Part shown: positions 1-7,441 of the stretch, one piece after another
Numbering within the stretch: position 1 is the stretch's first letter
Layout: each line of letters starts with the position of its first letter
Made by a program: the position numbers and the translations under genes
Notes under the pieces: generated by a model
What the model saw: the letters and a program-made list of their open reading frames with translations, nothing else
What the model was told of the DNA's origin: nothing
The model's database searches: none
Assembly: GCA_035539855.1 (NCBI GenBank)
Contig: DATLHO010000313.1
Span: forward strand, 1 to 19,849
Origin: DATLHO01 sp035539855
GTDB lineage: Bacteria > Bacteroidota > Ignavibacteria > OLB7
DNA: 19,849 nt
Reading direction: 5' to 3'

Positions 1-166
1 GATTGGGAATGAGATCGGCGCGGCGCTGGTACTGGTTCTCGACCTGTGACCACGCCTCGTTGACCTGTTCCTCGCTCGAGACGAGGCTGTTGTACGTGCC
101 GCAGCCGCTCATCAACAGGATGATGGCGATGACTACGACAACGATGAGTCCGATGGATTTCCTCAT
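1..166 (-). CDS. lemA: LemA family protein, N-terminal part (cut by window edge)
   Basis: About 55 codons are visible, reading leftward from an ATG at 166-164 and running off the edge. The protein starts with MRKS, then a hydrophobic stretch (about residues 6-19) ending in a lipobox-like MSGC with Cys about residue 21. This is followed by GTYNSLV, an EAW segment and YQRRADLIPN. The YNSLV...EAW...QRRxDLIPN pattern is the signature of LemA proteins, membrane-anchored helical-bundle proteins of uncertain function. The Cys after the hydrophobic stretch suggests a lipoprotein here; an uncleaved membrane anchor is the alternative. It lies 65 bases downstream of pfkA on the same strand, so co-transcription is possible. 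No clear Shine-Dalgarno precedes the start. The family call is strong; the role is unknown. Confidence 0.85.
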   Translation of the reverse strand, partial: MRKSIGLIVVVVIAIILLMSGCGTYNSLVSSEEQVNEAWSQVENQYQRRADLIPN

Positions 167-231
167 GTTCGTCGCCCGGAATGTGTGCGATGTATCGACG
201 CGGGATTGGGATTTCGATTAACGTGCCATCT

Positions 232-1191
232 TCATCGCAATAGCGCGATGAGCTCGAAGAGCTCGCGCGAGATCTCGGCCCGGCGCTCCCAGGTCTGACG
301 CATCGGCGTCAGCACGACCCGGCCGGCGATCTCGCCCGCCATTACACAGCGCTCTCCGGCGAGCAGCGCGTCGACCGCTGCGACGCCGAGGCGCGTCGCG
401 AGGTTGCGGTCGCGCGCCGTGGGACTTCCTCCGCGCTGGATGTGCCCGAGCACGACCAGGCGCGCCTCGCTCTCGAAGCGCCGCGAGAAGTCGTCGAGGA
501 ACTTCTGCGCCCGACCGTACTCGTCGCCCTCGCTGATGATGAAGATGTGACGCTTCGGCTCAGGGAACCTCTCCATGTAGTCGCAGAGATCCTCGAAGTC
601 GGTCGGCGTCTCGGGGATCGCGACGAACTCGGCGCCGGTGGCCAGGCCGACGTCGACGGCGATGAATCCGGCGTCGCGACCCATGACCTCGATGAAGAAC
701 GTGCGGTTGTGGCTCTCGGCGGTGTCACGCAGGCGATCGACCGCCTCGACCGCCGTGTTGACCGCGGTGTCGTAGCCGATCGTGTAGTCGGTCCCGAACA
801 GGTCGTTGTCGATCGTCCCGGGCGTGCCGACCGTCGGGATGCCGTGCTCCTCGAAGAAGATCGTCGCTCCCTTGAACGTCCCGTTGCCGCCGCAGGCGAC
901 CAGTCCCTCGATGCCGCGGCGGCGGAGATTCTCGGCCGCGGTCGCGCGGCCGTCGGCCTCCATGAACGCGTCGCAGCGCGCGGTGCCGAGCACGGTTCCG
1001 CCGCGACCGATGATGCCGCTGACGTCGTTGTGATCGAGCCGCGTGATCTCGTCGTCGATCATGCCCTGGTAGCCGCTGCGGATGCCGTGAACCTCGATGC
1101 CCCGCGCCATGCCGTAGCGCGCGACCGCGCGCACGCAGGCGTTCATGCCCGGCGCGTCGCCGCCGCTGGTGAAGACTCCGATGCGCTTCAT
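232..1191 (-). CDS. pfkA: ATP-dependent 6-phosphofructokinase
   Basis: Phosphorylates fructose 6-phosphate to the 1,6-bisphosphate in glycolysis, in the cytoplasm. The 319 residues match the usual ~320 of bacterial PfkA. Visible motifs: SGGDAPGMNA (9-18), GGNGT (101-105), PGTIDND (124-130) with the catalytic and metal aspartates, VMGR (169-172), EFVAIPE (188-194) and GHIQRGGSP (249-257). Gly104, and Gly rather than Lys before TIDND, point to ATP rather than pyrophosphate as donor. The odd point is Asn103, where E. coli PfkA has the Mg-ATP-contacting Asp103. The start is supported by AGGAGG (1199-1194), unusually close at 2 bases from the ATG. It is transcribed divergently from the mqn block and has no evident functional tie to it. 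Confidence 0.95.
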   Translation of the reverse strand: MKRIGVFTSGGDAPGMNACVRAVARYGMARGIEVHGIRSGYQGMIDDEITRLDHNDVSGIIGRGGTVLGTARCDAFMEADGRATAAENLRRRGIEGLVACGGNGTFKGATIFFEEHGIPTVGTPGTIDNDLFGTDYTIGYDTAVNTAVEAVDRLRDTAESHNRTFFIEVMGRDAGFIAVDVGLATGAEFVAIPETPTDFEDLCDYMERFPEPKRHIFIISEGDEYGRAQKFLDDFSRRFESEARLVVLGHIQRGGSPTARDRNLATRLGVAAVDALLAGERCVMAGEIAGRVVLTPMRQTWERRAEISRELFELIALLR

Positions 1192-1222
1192 ATCCTCCTG
1201 CGTTTCGACGTAGTTGACTCCA

Positions 1223-1238
1223 GCGGCAAGGCTGCCGC
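1223..1238. repeat. Small inverted repeat in the pfkA leader / divergent region
   Basis: GCGGCA (1223-1228) and TGCCGC (1233-1238) form a perfect 6-bp stem with a 4-base loop, about 32 bases upstream of the pfkA start. It could fold in the pfkA 5' UTR or be a small operator, or be chance in GC-rich DNA. The rest of the 211-base region between pfkA and mqnL (1192-1402) shows no promoter that I can defend. A TTGACT at about 1214-1219 has no convincing -10 partner. Confidence 0.2.
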
Positions 1239-1402
1239 CGTGGGTCGCGCGAATGTACGCCTCCGAAGGCGATCCACCCTGATTCGGGACAGGATCGGGG
1301 CCATACCGACTCTTACAGTTTTCCCCCGCGTTCGCCTCGGTCGGCAGGGCAGGTTTTGGGAAGTTGGGGAGATTGCCTTTTCACGAACCGGCGGACCAGC
1401 AG

Positions 1403-2977
1403 ATGCGCGGCTACAACACGACTCGTGAGTTCATCGACGCCCTCGAGAAGGCCGGTGAGCTCGTTCGCATCACCGCCGAGGTCGATCGCGACCTCGAGAT
1501 CTCCGAGATCGCCTCGCGCGTCATGCGCGAGTACGGGCCGGCGCTGCTGTTCGAGAACGTCCGCGGCTCGAAGATCCCGCTGCTCATCAACGCGTTCGGC
1601 TCCGCGCGCCGGATGACGATGGCCCTCGGCGTCGATCGGCTCGACGACGTCTCCGACCGCATCACCTCGCTCGTCGAGATCAAGCCCCCGACGTCGTTCC
1701 GCGCAGCACTCAGGATGTTGCCGCAGGTCGCGCAGGTGCGCAACTTCCCTCCACGCACGGTCAAGTCGGCGCCCTCGCAGCACACGGTGCTGCGCGGCGA
1801 GCAGGTCGACCTCGACGCTTTGCCGATCATCACGTGCTGGCCCGAGGACGGTGGACGCTACATCACGCTGCCGCAGGTGATCACGAAGAATCCCGAGACC
1901 GGCTCACAGAACCTGGGGATGTACCGCATCCAGGTGCTCGATCGCAATACGGCGATCCTGCACTCGCAGACGCATCACGGCACCGCGGCGCACCTGCGGA
2001 TGTACCGCGAGCGAGGCATCACGAAGGTCCCGTGCGCGGTCGCGATCGGCGGCGCATCGGCGGCGACCTACGCGGCAACCGCGCCGATGCCCCCGGAGCT
2101 CGACGAGTGGATCCTCGCCGGGTTCATCCGCGAGGAGCCCATCGAGCTCGTCGCCGGAGTCGACACCGACCTGAAGGTACCGGCGCAGGCCGACATCATC
2201 CTCGAGGGCTACATCGACCTCGACGACATCCGGACCGAGGGACCGTTCGGCGACCACACCGGGTTCTACACGCTGCGCGACGAGTACCCGGCGTTCCACA
2301 TCACGGCGATCACGATGCGACCCGATCCGGTGTACTGTACGACGATCGTCGGACAGCCGCCGAAGGAGGACTACTTCCTCGGCAAGGCGACCGAGAGGAT
2401 CTTCCTGGCGATCCTGAAGAAGACGCTGCCGGAGATCGTGGACATGAACCTTCCGATCTTCGGGGTCTTCCACAACTTCGCCTTCGTCTCGATCCGCAAG
2501 GAGTATCCGCATCACGCGCGCAAGGTGATGTACGCGCTCTGGGGCCTGGGACAGATGTCGACGACGAAGTACCTCGTGATCGTCGACGCCGACGTCGACG
2601 TGCAGAGCACCGACTCGGTGATGTTCTACGTCGGTTCGAACGTCGACCCCGAGCGCGACGTGCAGATCGTCCGCGGCCCGATCGACGTCCTCGACCACGC
2701 GACGAACATGAGCGGGTGGGGAGGCAAGATGGGCATCGACGCGACGCGCAAGTGGAAGTCCGAGGGATTCCCGCGCGAGTGGCCGGCCGAGCTCTCGATG
2801 ACGCCCGCGGTCATCGAGCAGGTGTCGGCTCGATGGAGCGAATACGGCCTGCCCGACGCACTCAAGGGCACCGACACGGTCCGCCGACGCGGCGTCCTCA
2901 GCGAATCGCAGGCAACGGCATCCGGCGGAGGCAAAATCGGAACGATCGATTCGCCCGGAGCCCAGATCGACCAGTAG
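1403..2977 (+). CDS. mqnL: UbiD-family prFMN decarboxylase, probable futalosine-pathway MqnL
   Basis: Predicted to decarboxylate the prenylated 1,4-dihydroxy-6-naphthoate using prenylated FMN supplied by the UbiX partner encoded two genes downstream. From the ATG at 1403 it is 524 residues, and the N-terminus (MRGYNTTREFIDALEKAGEL) lines up with UbiD starts. A TTG at 1364 would add 13 residues but looks less natural. UbiD marks: NLGMYR (170-175, Arg175), TEGPFGDHTGFY (278-289) with Glu279 and Asp284 at the spacing of the catalytic Glu-Arg-Glu/Asp network, and GGKMGIDATRKW (440-451). The ubiD-ubiE-ubiX order inside an mqn cluster argues for MqnL over UbiD of ubiquinone synthesis or another aromatic decarboxylase. 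It is the first gene of the rightward run. Confidence 0.88.
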   Translation: MRGYNTTREFIDALEKAGELVRITAEVDRDLEISEIASRVMREYGPALLFENVRGSKIPLLINAFGSARRMTMALGVDRLDDVSDRITSLVEIKPPTSFRAALRMLPQVAQVRNFPPRTVKSAPSQHTVLRGEQVDLDALPIITCWPEDGGRYITLPQVITKNPETGSQNLGMYRIQVLDRNTAILHSQTHHGTAAHLRMYRERGITKVPCAVAIGGASAATYAATAPMPPELDEWILAGFIREEPIELVAGVDTDLKVPAQADIILEGYIDLDDIRTEGPFGDHTGFYTLRDEYPAFHITAITMRPDPVYCTTIVGQPPKEDYFLGKATERIFLAILKKTLPEIVDMNLPIFGVFHNFAFVSIRKEYPHHARKVMYALWGLGQMSTTKYLVIVDADVDVQSTDSVMFYVGSNVDPERDVQIVRGPIDVLDHATNMSGWGGKMGIDATRKWKSEGFPREWPAELSMTPAVIEQVSARWSEYGLPDALKGTDTVRRRGVLSESQATASGGGKIGTIDSPGAQIDQ

Positions 2978-3042
2978 CAACGGACGCCGACGACGACTGC
3001 GGGCGCAGCCCGAACACAAACGCACACTCGCATCGGAACTCC

Positions 3043-3729
3043 ATGTCAGACCAGGTTCGCCTGATGTTCTCCGACATCGCGCCGGGATACGATCTCGGCA
3101 ACGATGTGCTCTCCTTCGGAACGCACCGCCTCTGGAAGCGGAGGATGGTGCGTGCCGCGCGGGTGCCGAAGGGCGGGCGCGTGCTCGACCTGGCCACGGG
3201 AACCGGAGACATCGCGCTGCTGTTCGCCGCGGCGGTCGGTGAGGGAGGCTCGGTCACCGGCGTCGACTTCTGCGCCGACATGATCGAGCAGGCGCGTCGA
3301 CGGCCGAAAAACCAGCGCCGGTCGATGAGCTTCGAGGTCGGCGACGCCATGAGCCTGCGCTTCGCCGACGACGCGTTCGACGCGACGTCGATCTCCTTCG
3401 GCATCCGCAACGTCGATGACCCGGTCAGGGCGCTAGCGGAGATGCGCCGGGTCACGCGGCCGGGCGGACGCGTCGTCGTGCTCGAGTTCGGCCAGCCCGG
3501 TGGACTCTTCGGCTCGCTCTACCGCTTCTACACGGGCCGCATCGGTCCGATCGTCGGGGGGATCATCACGGGGCATCGCGACGCCTACGCGTACCTGGAC
3601 CGCACCGCCGCGAAGTTCCCATGCGACCGGGCGTTCGTCGAGCTGATGAACCGAGCCGGGATGCAGCGGGTCGAGTGGCGCCCGCTGTTCGGAGGCATCG
3701 CCTGGCTCTACGTCGCGGAGGTCGAGTGA
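3043..3729 (+). CDS. mqnG: UbiE/MenG-family methyltransferase, probable demethylmenaquinone methyltransferase
   Basis: SAM-dependent C-methylation of demethylmenaquinone, the last step of menaquinone synthesis, presumably at the inner face of the membrane. The protein has 228 residues, close to UbiE/MenG (about 230-250). The SAM-binding motif VLDLATGTGD is at 47-56, and the family motifs FGIRNV (119-124) and RPGGRVVVLEFG (139-150) are present. The C-terminus ends with a UbiE-like GGIAWLYVA segment. The ATG at 3043 gives a typical start (MSDQVRLMFSDIAPGYD). The frame stays open far upstream, but that stretch reads antiparallel to the real mqnL frame and is not coding. The stop overlaps the mqnM start (TGATG), so the two are probably translationally coupled. 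Confidence 0.92.
   Translation: MSDQVRLMFSDIAPGYDLGNDVLSFGTHRLWKRRMVRAARVPKGGRVLDLATGTGDIALLFAAAVGEGGSVTGVDFCADMIEQARRRPKNQRRSMSFEVGDAMSLRFADDAFDATSISFGIRNVDDPVRALAEMRRVTRPGGRVVVLEFGQPGGLFGSLYRFYTGRIGPIVGGIITGHRDAYAYLDRTAAKFPCDRAFVELMNRAGMQRVEWRPLFGGIAWLYVAEVE
3717..3721 (+). promoter_or_regulatory. Ribosome binding site of mqnM inside the mqnG end
   Basis: GGAGG lies 7 bases before the ATG at 3729, within the last codons of mqnG. It supports the start chosen for mqnM at the overlapping TGATG junction over the ATG at 3738. Confidence 0.6.
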
Positions 3730-4331
3730 TGGCAGCGATGCGACGCTCGATCACCGTCGGGATCACCGGCGGAAGCGGCGCGGTCTACGCGGTGCGGCTG
3801 CTGCCGATCCTCGCGCGCCACTATGCGCGCGTCGACGTCGTCATGTCGAATGCCGCGCGCCAGGTGCTCGCGACCGAGGTCGAGACCGACGCGCCGCGCG
3901 AGGGACGCTGGACGATGGCGGAGCTCGACGAGAACGCGGGCGAGATCACCGTCTGGAACAACCAGAACTACAGCGCGCCGTTCGCTTCGGGCTCGAACTG
4001 TGCCGAGCAGATGCTGATCATCCCGTGCTCGATGAGCACGGTCGCGTCGATCGCGCACGGCATCGATCAGAACCTGCTGCACCACGCCGCGGCGGTGTCG
4101 ATCAAGGAGAAGCGCCAGTTGATCATCCTGCCGCGCGAGACGCCGCTGTCGGCGATCCACCTGCGCAACCTGCTGACGCTCGCGGAGCTCGGCGTGACGG
4201 TCATCCCGGCGATGCCCGGTTTCTACGGCGGAGAGCGGACGTTCGACGACCTCGTCGACTTCGTCCTGCAGAAGGTCATCAACCATCTCGGCCTCGACGT
4301 TCGACTGCGGGCGAAGTGGGGCGAGGCATGA
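3729..4331 (+). CDS. mqnM: UbiX-family flavin prenyltransferase, probable MqnM
   Basis: Attaches a dimethylallyl group to FMN to make the prFMN cofactor used by the UbiD-type decarboxylase (mqnL, upstream). The 200 residues match the family. Visible features: the N-terminal flavin-binding GITGGSGAVYA (11-21), SNCAEQMLIIPCSMSTVASIAHG (89-111, covering the FMN/phosphate region), LPRETPLSAIHLRNL (134-148) and the C-terminal PAMPGFY (160-166). The start follows a good Shine-Dalgarno and overlaps the end of mqnG. The stop overlaps the next ATG (ATGA at 4328-4331). The family is clear; assignment to the futalosine route rests on context. Confidence 0.93.
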   Translation: MAAMRRSITVGITGGSGAVYAVRLLPILARHYARVDVVMSNAARQVLATEVETDAPREGRWTMAELDENAGEITVWNNQNYSAPFASGSNCAEQMLIIPCSMSTVASIAHGIDQNLLHHAAAVSIKEKRQLIILPRETPLSAIHLRNLLTLAELGVTVIPAMPGFYGGERTFDDLVDFVLQKVINHLGLDVRLRAKWGEA

Positions 4332-5272
4332 GCATCACAGCGATGAGCAACCAGGCAGACGCCCAGTCACGAATCCTCGCGCGCGTGCGCGCGCTCGTCG
4401 AGCGCGGCGAGCGCGTTCCCGCCGCGGACATCGCGGCACTGTTCACCGTCGCCGACACGAACGCCCTGGCCCGCATCGCGCGCGTGCCGCGCGAGCGCCG
4501 CTTCGGCCGTGCCGCGTTTTACACCGACGCGTCCGGTTCCGACTACCGCGCCGAGACGGCCGAGTCGATCGACGCCGCCGCGCAGTTGACGGGCGGCTCG
4601 TACGCCGACGTGATCGCCCACATGCGCTCGACCGGAAGAATCTACGTGAGCGGTGAGGGCGCCGAGCTCTTCGACGAGTCCCTGCGCGCGCGTCTGGCTC
4701 CGCGCGCCGTCGCGGCGGATACCTGGCTGGCGGTGCACCGGGCGGCGCACGAGGCCGGCATCCGTTCGATCGCGACGATGACGTATCTGACGGCCGAGCA
4801 TCCGGAAGCCTACGCGGCGCACCTCGAGGCCATCCGCCTGCTTCAGGACGCGACGGGAGGCTTCGCGGCGTTCGTCCCGCTGCCGGTGCACAACCGCCAT
4901 CACGAGGCGAGCTACCGTGCGACGCCGACGGCACACCAGTCGCTGCGCGCCGTCGCGATCGCGCGCATCGCGCTCGACAACGTCGAGCACATCGGGGTCG
5001 CGCCCGCGCTCGTTGGGGCCGAGGTCGCGTACATCGCGATGAGCTACGGCGCCGACGTCGTCGATACCACGATCACGCCGGCATCGGTGCGCATGCTCGA
5101 GAGCGATGCGCAGGTCGGATTCGACCTGCCCGTGCTCGACCAGAGCGCTCCGAGCGCTGCCGCCGAGACCGAGCTCGTCGCGTCGCGCCTCATCGAGGCG
5201 CGATTCGTGCCGACCGCAGTCGACCTGACGATGACGCCGCGCATGGACGCGATCACCAGAGAGGCACTATGA
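4328..5272 (+). CDS. Cysteine-free MqnE-like protein (degenerate radical-SAM homologue)
   Basis: From the ATG at 4328, 314 residues. Several segments read like aminofutalosine synthase MqnE: about 29-66 matches its N-terminal helices (RERRFGRAAFYT). WLAVHRAAHEAGIRSIATM (133-151), LLQDATGGFAAFVPL (171-185), ARIALDNVEHI (212-222) and SYGADVVD (239-246) match its second half. The segment that in MqnE holds the CX3CX2C Fe-S motif and the first barrel strands (roughly 100 residues) is missing, replaced by about 25 residues (66-90). The protein contains no cysteine at all, so it cannot bind the radical-SAM cluster in the usual way. The MLYGH-type motif is also changed (MTYLT). Both ends overlap neighbours by 4 bases, the frame is clean and composition matches its neighbours, so it looks maintained. 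The function is unknown; a non-catalytic partner of the MqnA-MqnC fusion or of another radical-SAM enzyme is my inference. Confidence 0.75.
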   Translation: MSITAMSNQADAQSRILARVRALVERGERVPAADIAALFTVADTNALARIARVPRERRFGRAAFYTDASGSDYRAETAESIDAAAQLTGGSYADVIAHMRSTGRIYVSGEGAELFDESLRARLAPRAVAADTWLAVHRAAHEAGIRSIATMTYLTAEHPEAYAAHLEAIRLLQDATGGFAAFVPLPVHNRHHEASYRATPTAHQSLRAVAIARIALDNVEHIGVAPALVGAEVAYIAMSYGADVVDTTITPASVRMLESDAQVGFDLPVLDQSAPSAAAETELVASRLIEARFVPTAVDLTMTPRMDAITREAL

Positions 5273-7305
5273 CCAGCACCAACCCGGTTCCACCCGCACG
5301 GAAGCTCCGCGTCGTCGCCGCCGACTTCCTCAACTCGCTGCCATTGACGGTCGAGATGGCCGAGGACGACGAGTTCGCGTTCGAGTACGTCGTGCCGAGC
5401 GAGGGAGCGCGCAGGATCATGGAGCAGGAGGCGGAGATCGCGCTTCTGCCGGTCGCCGCGCTTGCGGAGATCGGCGGCCTCGAGGTCGTGCCGGGTCCCT
5501 GCATCGGCGCCAACGGGCGCGTCGAATCGGTGGTCATCGTCAGCGACGTGCCGATCGATCGCATCGAGCGCGTCTTCGTCGACAACGCCAGTCGCACGTC
5601 GGTGATCCTCGCGAAGATCTTCCTCGACTCCGTCGGCAAGGGAGACATTCCGATGATCCGCATGCGCGGCGACGAGATCCCGCCGCTGGTCGCGGCCTCC
5701 GACGCCGGACTGCTCATCGGCGACGTCGCCTTCCGCGATTCGCGCCGGTTCAAGTACCGCCACGACCTCGCCGATTCCTGGAAGCGTCTGACGGGCGAGC
5801 CGTTCGTCTTCGCTGTCTGGGCGGCGCAGCCCGGCGTGCTCACGCCCGAGATCGTCGAGAGGATCAACCGTCGCTTCTGGGACGGCCTCGCGCGCAAGCA
5901 CCAGATCGTCGAGGAGTGGGCCGAGCGCAACGCGATGCCGAAGCAAGAGGTCGCCGAGTACCTCGATGAGCGCATCCAGTACAATCTCAATCGCCCCGCG
6001 TGGAACGGGCTGCAGGAGTTCTTCCGGCTCGCCAGCAACATGCGCCTGCTGCCGGACGCGCGCCTGGAGTTCGCTCCCTCGGCCGCGCCGAGCGGCGCCG
6101 ACGCGCTGCGAAGCACGTTCGGGCGCTTCACGCCCGAGGTCGTCCCGTTCAGCCGCAGCTACGGCATCGACCGGATCCTGGCGCGTGCCGAGGCCGGACG
6201 ACGCATCGCGCTGCACGACGCAGAGCGTCTGTACGCCGAGGCCGACCTCGTCGAGCTCGGCCAGGTCGCCGACACCATCCGCGAGCGTATGAACCCGGGC
6301 AACCGGATCTCCTACATCATCGCGCGCAACATCAACTACACCAACGTCTGCAACGTCGACTGCAACTTCTGCGGCTTCTATCGCAGCGACGATCCGAAGC
6401 GCAAGGGGCACGACGAGGGCTACGTCCTGACGCGCGAGCAGATCCGCCAGAAGATGGACGAGCTCGCCGATGCCGACGGTGTGCAGGTGCTGCTGCAGGG
6501 CGGTGTCAATCCAAACCTCCCGCTCGAGTACTACACGAGCCTGTTCCGCTGGCTCAAGAGCGAGTGGCCGCAGATCCATCTGAACAACCTCTCGGCCGAC
6601 GAAGTGCTCGGACTCTGTCCCGATCGCACGCCCGCGCAGATCGAGCACGTGCTGCGCACACTGCGCGACGCCGGACTCGACGCGCTGCCGGGCGCAGGCG
6701 CGGAGATCCTCGTCGATCGGGTGCGCCGCCGCGTCTCCTACAAGAAGAGCCGCTCGTCGATCTGGCTGGAGGTCATGCGCCAGGTCGGCAAGATCGGCAT
6801 GAAGGCGTCGGTCACGATGCTCTACGGAATGGGGGAGACCACCCGCGACAAGTTCGCGCACATGGCGAAGATCCGTCAGCTCCAGGATGAGGTCGAGCCG
6901 TTCACCGTGTTCATCACCTGGCCGTATCGCAAGGCCGAGGAGCAGAAGCTCCGCAGCTTCGATCAGTCGGGCGCGACCTACCTGCGCATGCAGGCGATCA
7001 GCCGCATCTACTTCGACAACATCCAGCACATCATGTGCTCGTGGGTCACGCAGGGTCCCGACGTCGGACAGGCCGCGCTGAGCTACGGCGCCGACGACTT
7101 CGGCTCGGTGATGTTCGAGGAGAACGTCGTCTCCGCCTCCGGCGTGACCTATCGCATGGATGCCGGCTCGATGGAGCACTACATCCGCGACGCTGGGTTC
7201 ATACCGTTCCGGCGCAAGGGCGACTTCAGCGACTGGAATCGCGAGGAGCACGACGCGCTGCGCGCGCGCGCGATCGTCGCCGAGCTCGCGCCCGGGCAGA
7301 TCTGA
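5269..7305 (+). CDS. mqnA-mqnC: Chorismate dehydratase (MqnA) fused to cyclic dehypoxanthinyl-futalosine synthase (MqnC)
   Basis: A 678-residue fusion. Residues 11 to about 265 are MqnA-like (VVAADFLNSLPLT at 15-27, then a periplasmic-binding-protein-like fold with LLIGDVAF at 148-155). MqnA dehydrates chorismate to 3-[(1-carboxyvinyl)oxy]benzoate. After a linker of about 30 residues, 295-678 form MqnC, a radical-SAM enzyme that cyclises dehypoxanthine futalosine. The Fe-S motif NYTNVCNVDCNFCGFYR has Cys361, Cys365 and Cys368 (CX3CX2C), followed by LLQGGVNPNLP, a GAGAEILVDRVRRR segment and MLYGMGET. The MqnC-type NVCNVDCNFC and QGGVNP motifs exclude MqnE for the second half. The ATG overlaps the previous stop (ATGA), with GAGAGG 4 bases before it. 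MqnA and MqnC catalyse non-consecutive steps, which makes the fusion notable. Confidence 0.92.
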   Translation: MTSTNPVPPARKLRVVAADFLNSLPLTVEMAEDDEFAFEYVVPSEGARRIMEQEAEIALLPVAALAEIGGLEVVPGPCIGANGRVESVVIVSDVPIDRIERVFVDNASRTSVILAKIFLDSVGKGDIPMIRMRGDEIPPLVAASDAGLLIGDVAFRDSRRFKYRHDLADSWKRLTGEPFVFAVWAAQPGVLTPEIVERINRRFWDGLARKHQIVEEWAERNAMPKQEVAEYLDERIQYNLNRPAWNGLQEFFRLASNMRLLPDARLEFAPSAAPSGADALRSTFGRFTPEVVPFSRSYGIDRILARAEAGRRIALHDAERLYAEADLVELGQVADTIRERMNPGNRISYIIARNINYTNVCNVDCNFCGFYRSDDPKRKGHDEGYVLTREQIRQKMDELADADGVQVLLQGGVNPNLPLEYYTSLFRWLKSEWPQIHLNNLSADEVLGLCPDRTPAQIEHVLRTLRDAGLDALPGAGAEILVDRVRRRVSYKKSRSSIWLEVMRQVGKIGMKASVTMLYGMGETTRDKFAHMAKIRQLQDEVEPFTVFITWPYRKAEEQKLRSFDQSGATYLRMQAISRIYFDNIQHIMCSWVTQGPDVGQAALSYGADDFGSVMFEENVVSASGVTYRMDAGSMEHYIRDAGFIPFRRKGDFSDWNREEHDALRARAIVAELAPGQI

Positions 7306-7317
7306 TCGCGAGCGTCG

Positions 7318-7336
7318 CGTCGGCACGGTGCCGACG
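7318..7336. repeat. Near-perfect palindrome after the mqnA-mqnC stop
   Basis: CGTCGGCAC, a central G, then GTGCCGACG: 9-bp arms starting 13 bases after the mqnA-mqnC stop. There is no T-run after it, so it is not a classical intrinsic terminator. It could be an mRNA 3' stem or a dimeric-repressor operator for the next gene. Confidence 0.4.
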
Positions 7337-7368
7337 GTCGCCGATGCGACCCGGCAGTGCCTTGCGCG

Positions 7369-7385
7369 GGAGCCCCGCCGGCTCC
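7369..7385. repeat. Second hairpin in the 7306-7441 gap
   Basis: GGAGCC (7369-7374) and GGCTCC (7380-7385) form a 6-bp stem with loop CCGCC, followed by ACTATCAT. With the palindrome at 7318-7336 it makes this 136-base gap the most structured intergenic stretch in the window, and a reasonable place for the first mqn transcript to end or be processed. A terminator role is inference. Confidence 0.35.
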
Positions 7386-7441
7386 ACTATCATGCGTGTC
7401 GCCGACGAGCGCCGAGGCGACCGCACCGTATCGATGTGATC

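Noticed and set aside
3..221. 72-codon plus-strand frame at the left edge
   Set aside because: The minus strand here encodes an unmistakable LemA N-terminus; the plus frame is its shadow.
1214..1219. TTGACT as a -35 box for mqnL
   Set aside because: No -10-like sequence at 16-18 bases spacing; a single hexamer match is not enough.
1834..3042. Long in-frame upstream extension of mqnG
   Set aside because: It overlaps nearly all of mqnL in another frame and reads as Arg/Pro/His-rich sequence; the methyltransferase fold begins at the ATG at 3043.
4328..5272. Calling this gene canonical mqnE
   Set aside because: No cysteine is present and the Fe-S segment is missing, so aminofutalosine synthase activity of the usual kind cannot be claimed.
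5044..7326. Long minus-strand open frame (760 codons) opposite mqnA-mqnC
   Set aside because: Its translation is low-complexity, rich in Arg, Asp, Val and Ala, with no motif. It mirrors the codon bias of the clear gene on the plus strand in GC-rich DNA.
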